From Sedimentisphaerales bacterium (GTDB lineage: Bacteria > Planctomycetota > Phycisphaerae > Sedimentisphaerales > Anaerobacaceae): DNA of 53,500 bases. A program made the position numbers and the translations under genes. Positions 53,231 to 53,500 of this stretch are shown in pieces; position 1 is the first letter of the stretch; each line of letters begins with the position of its first letter. The notes under the pieces were generated by a model that was given only the letters and a program-made list of their open reading frames with translations, had not been told where the DNA came from and did no database searches. The stretch spans positions 1-53,500 of the forward strand of contig JAFGBG010000111.1 of assembly GCA_016933295.1 (NCBI GenBank), written 5' to 3'.

Positions 53231-53500
53231 GCTATGACCTCCTCCCCCCCGAATTCAGACAATAAGCAACTTTTTTTTTGATGATTAACTCACTGCACGA
53301 ATCGGTAAGATTTTGGCTCAAGAAATGCCAAATAGTAGTGTATCAGATAACAACCAGGTATTTCAACTACAATTTTTTATAAAACATCGATATTTTTCTT
53401 GAACTTTCGCCGGAAGTATGTAAGATAGTTACTGAACTAAGGATAGTTCGCAGCGCACAGCGGGTAGGGAATACAAATCAGTAAAAGGGTAAATCAGTTA
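53231..53500. other. Upstream region of the GLUG/FGE-like gene (window end)
   Basis: 270 bp of AT-rich DNA containing the RBS-like AGGAGG just before the gene (about 53232-53241 on the opposite strand) and a short palindrome GAACTA-agga-TAGTTC (53434-53449). I see no gene. The DNA continues past the window. Confidence 0.35.

Overview
The window looks like a chromosomal segment of a planctomycete, most likely class Phycisphaerae (Sedimentisphaerales-like). I infer this from the style of the proteins and not from a database search. The marks are a pseudopilin with an H-x9-DG-like tail, an ECF sigma factor fused to a membrane segment and a large extracytoplasmic domain, a secreted beta-propeller ending in a dockerin-type repeat, a DUF4091 protein, GLUG/formylglycine-enzyme-like and ThuA-like secreted proteins, a Ser/Thr kinase with zinc ribbons, and moderate GC with AT-rich intergenic DNA.

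Layout. 1-6.1 kb: the 3' part of an alpha-glucan phosphorylase (its start lies outside the window), a convergent PTS EIIA regulator, citramalate synthase and a cobalamin-fold protein that lacks the usual ligand. 6.1-7.4 kb: a secreted ThuA-like protein on the minus strand interrupted by one in-frame TGA in the context Leu-TGA-Asn-Cys, a candidate selenocysteine codon. 7.9-14.4 kb: ECF sigma fusion, secreted beta-helix protein, pseudopilin with a consensus promoter and a terminator, and a small lipoprotein. 14.5-19.1 kb: two Gfo/Idh/MocA dehydrogenases and a sodium:solute symporter, probably a sugar or polyol uptake and oxidation operon. 19.1-22.4 kb: membrane-anchored protein, site-2 protease, a gene-poor stretch with a decayed thioredoxin-like remnant and palindromic repeats, a small lipoprotein, a 24-residue lysine-rich peptide with its own terminator, and a DksA/TraR-like protein. 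22.4-25.9 kb: TetR regulator with tandem operators, divergent kinase with eight CxxC motifs, and a polyprenyl-phosphate sugar-phosphate transferase. 25.9-27.6 kb: an AT-rich islet with a tRNA-like 3' end, a micro-ORF, a membrane protein and an HNH nuclease.

27.7-46.0 kb is a long minus-strand surface-polysaccharide locus. Transcription runs from 46 kb down: nucleotide-sugar epimerase, gmd, GDP-fucose synthase, two secreted proteins (DUF4091 and propeller-dockerin), Wzx-like flippase, pyruvyl transferase, Wzy-like polymerase, three GT4 and one GT2 glycosyltransferases, an acyltransferase, a GNAT acetyltransferase and a DegT aminotransferase. With the initiating transferase at 24.7 kb this resembles a near-complete Wzx/Wzy pathway making a fucose-containing, decorated glycan. 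46.5-50.6 kb is a housekeeping minus-strand cluster: prfB (with the classical programmed +1 frameshift), pepA, folE and a duplicated 6-pyruvoyl-tetrahydropterin-synthase-like protein. The window closes with a secreted GLUG plus FGE-like protein.

The items most worth a second look are the in-frame TGA of the ThuA-like gene, the kinase with paired zinc ribbons, the lysine-rich micro-protein, the tandem PTPS protein with a dead first domain, the secreted pair embedded in the polysaccharide locus, and the 26-27.6 kb islet.
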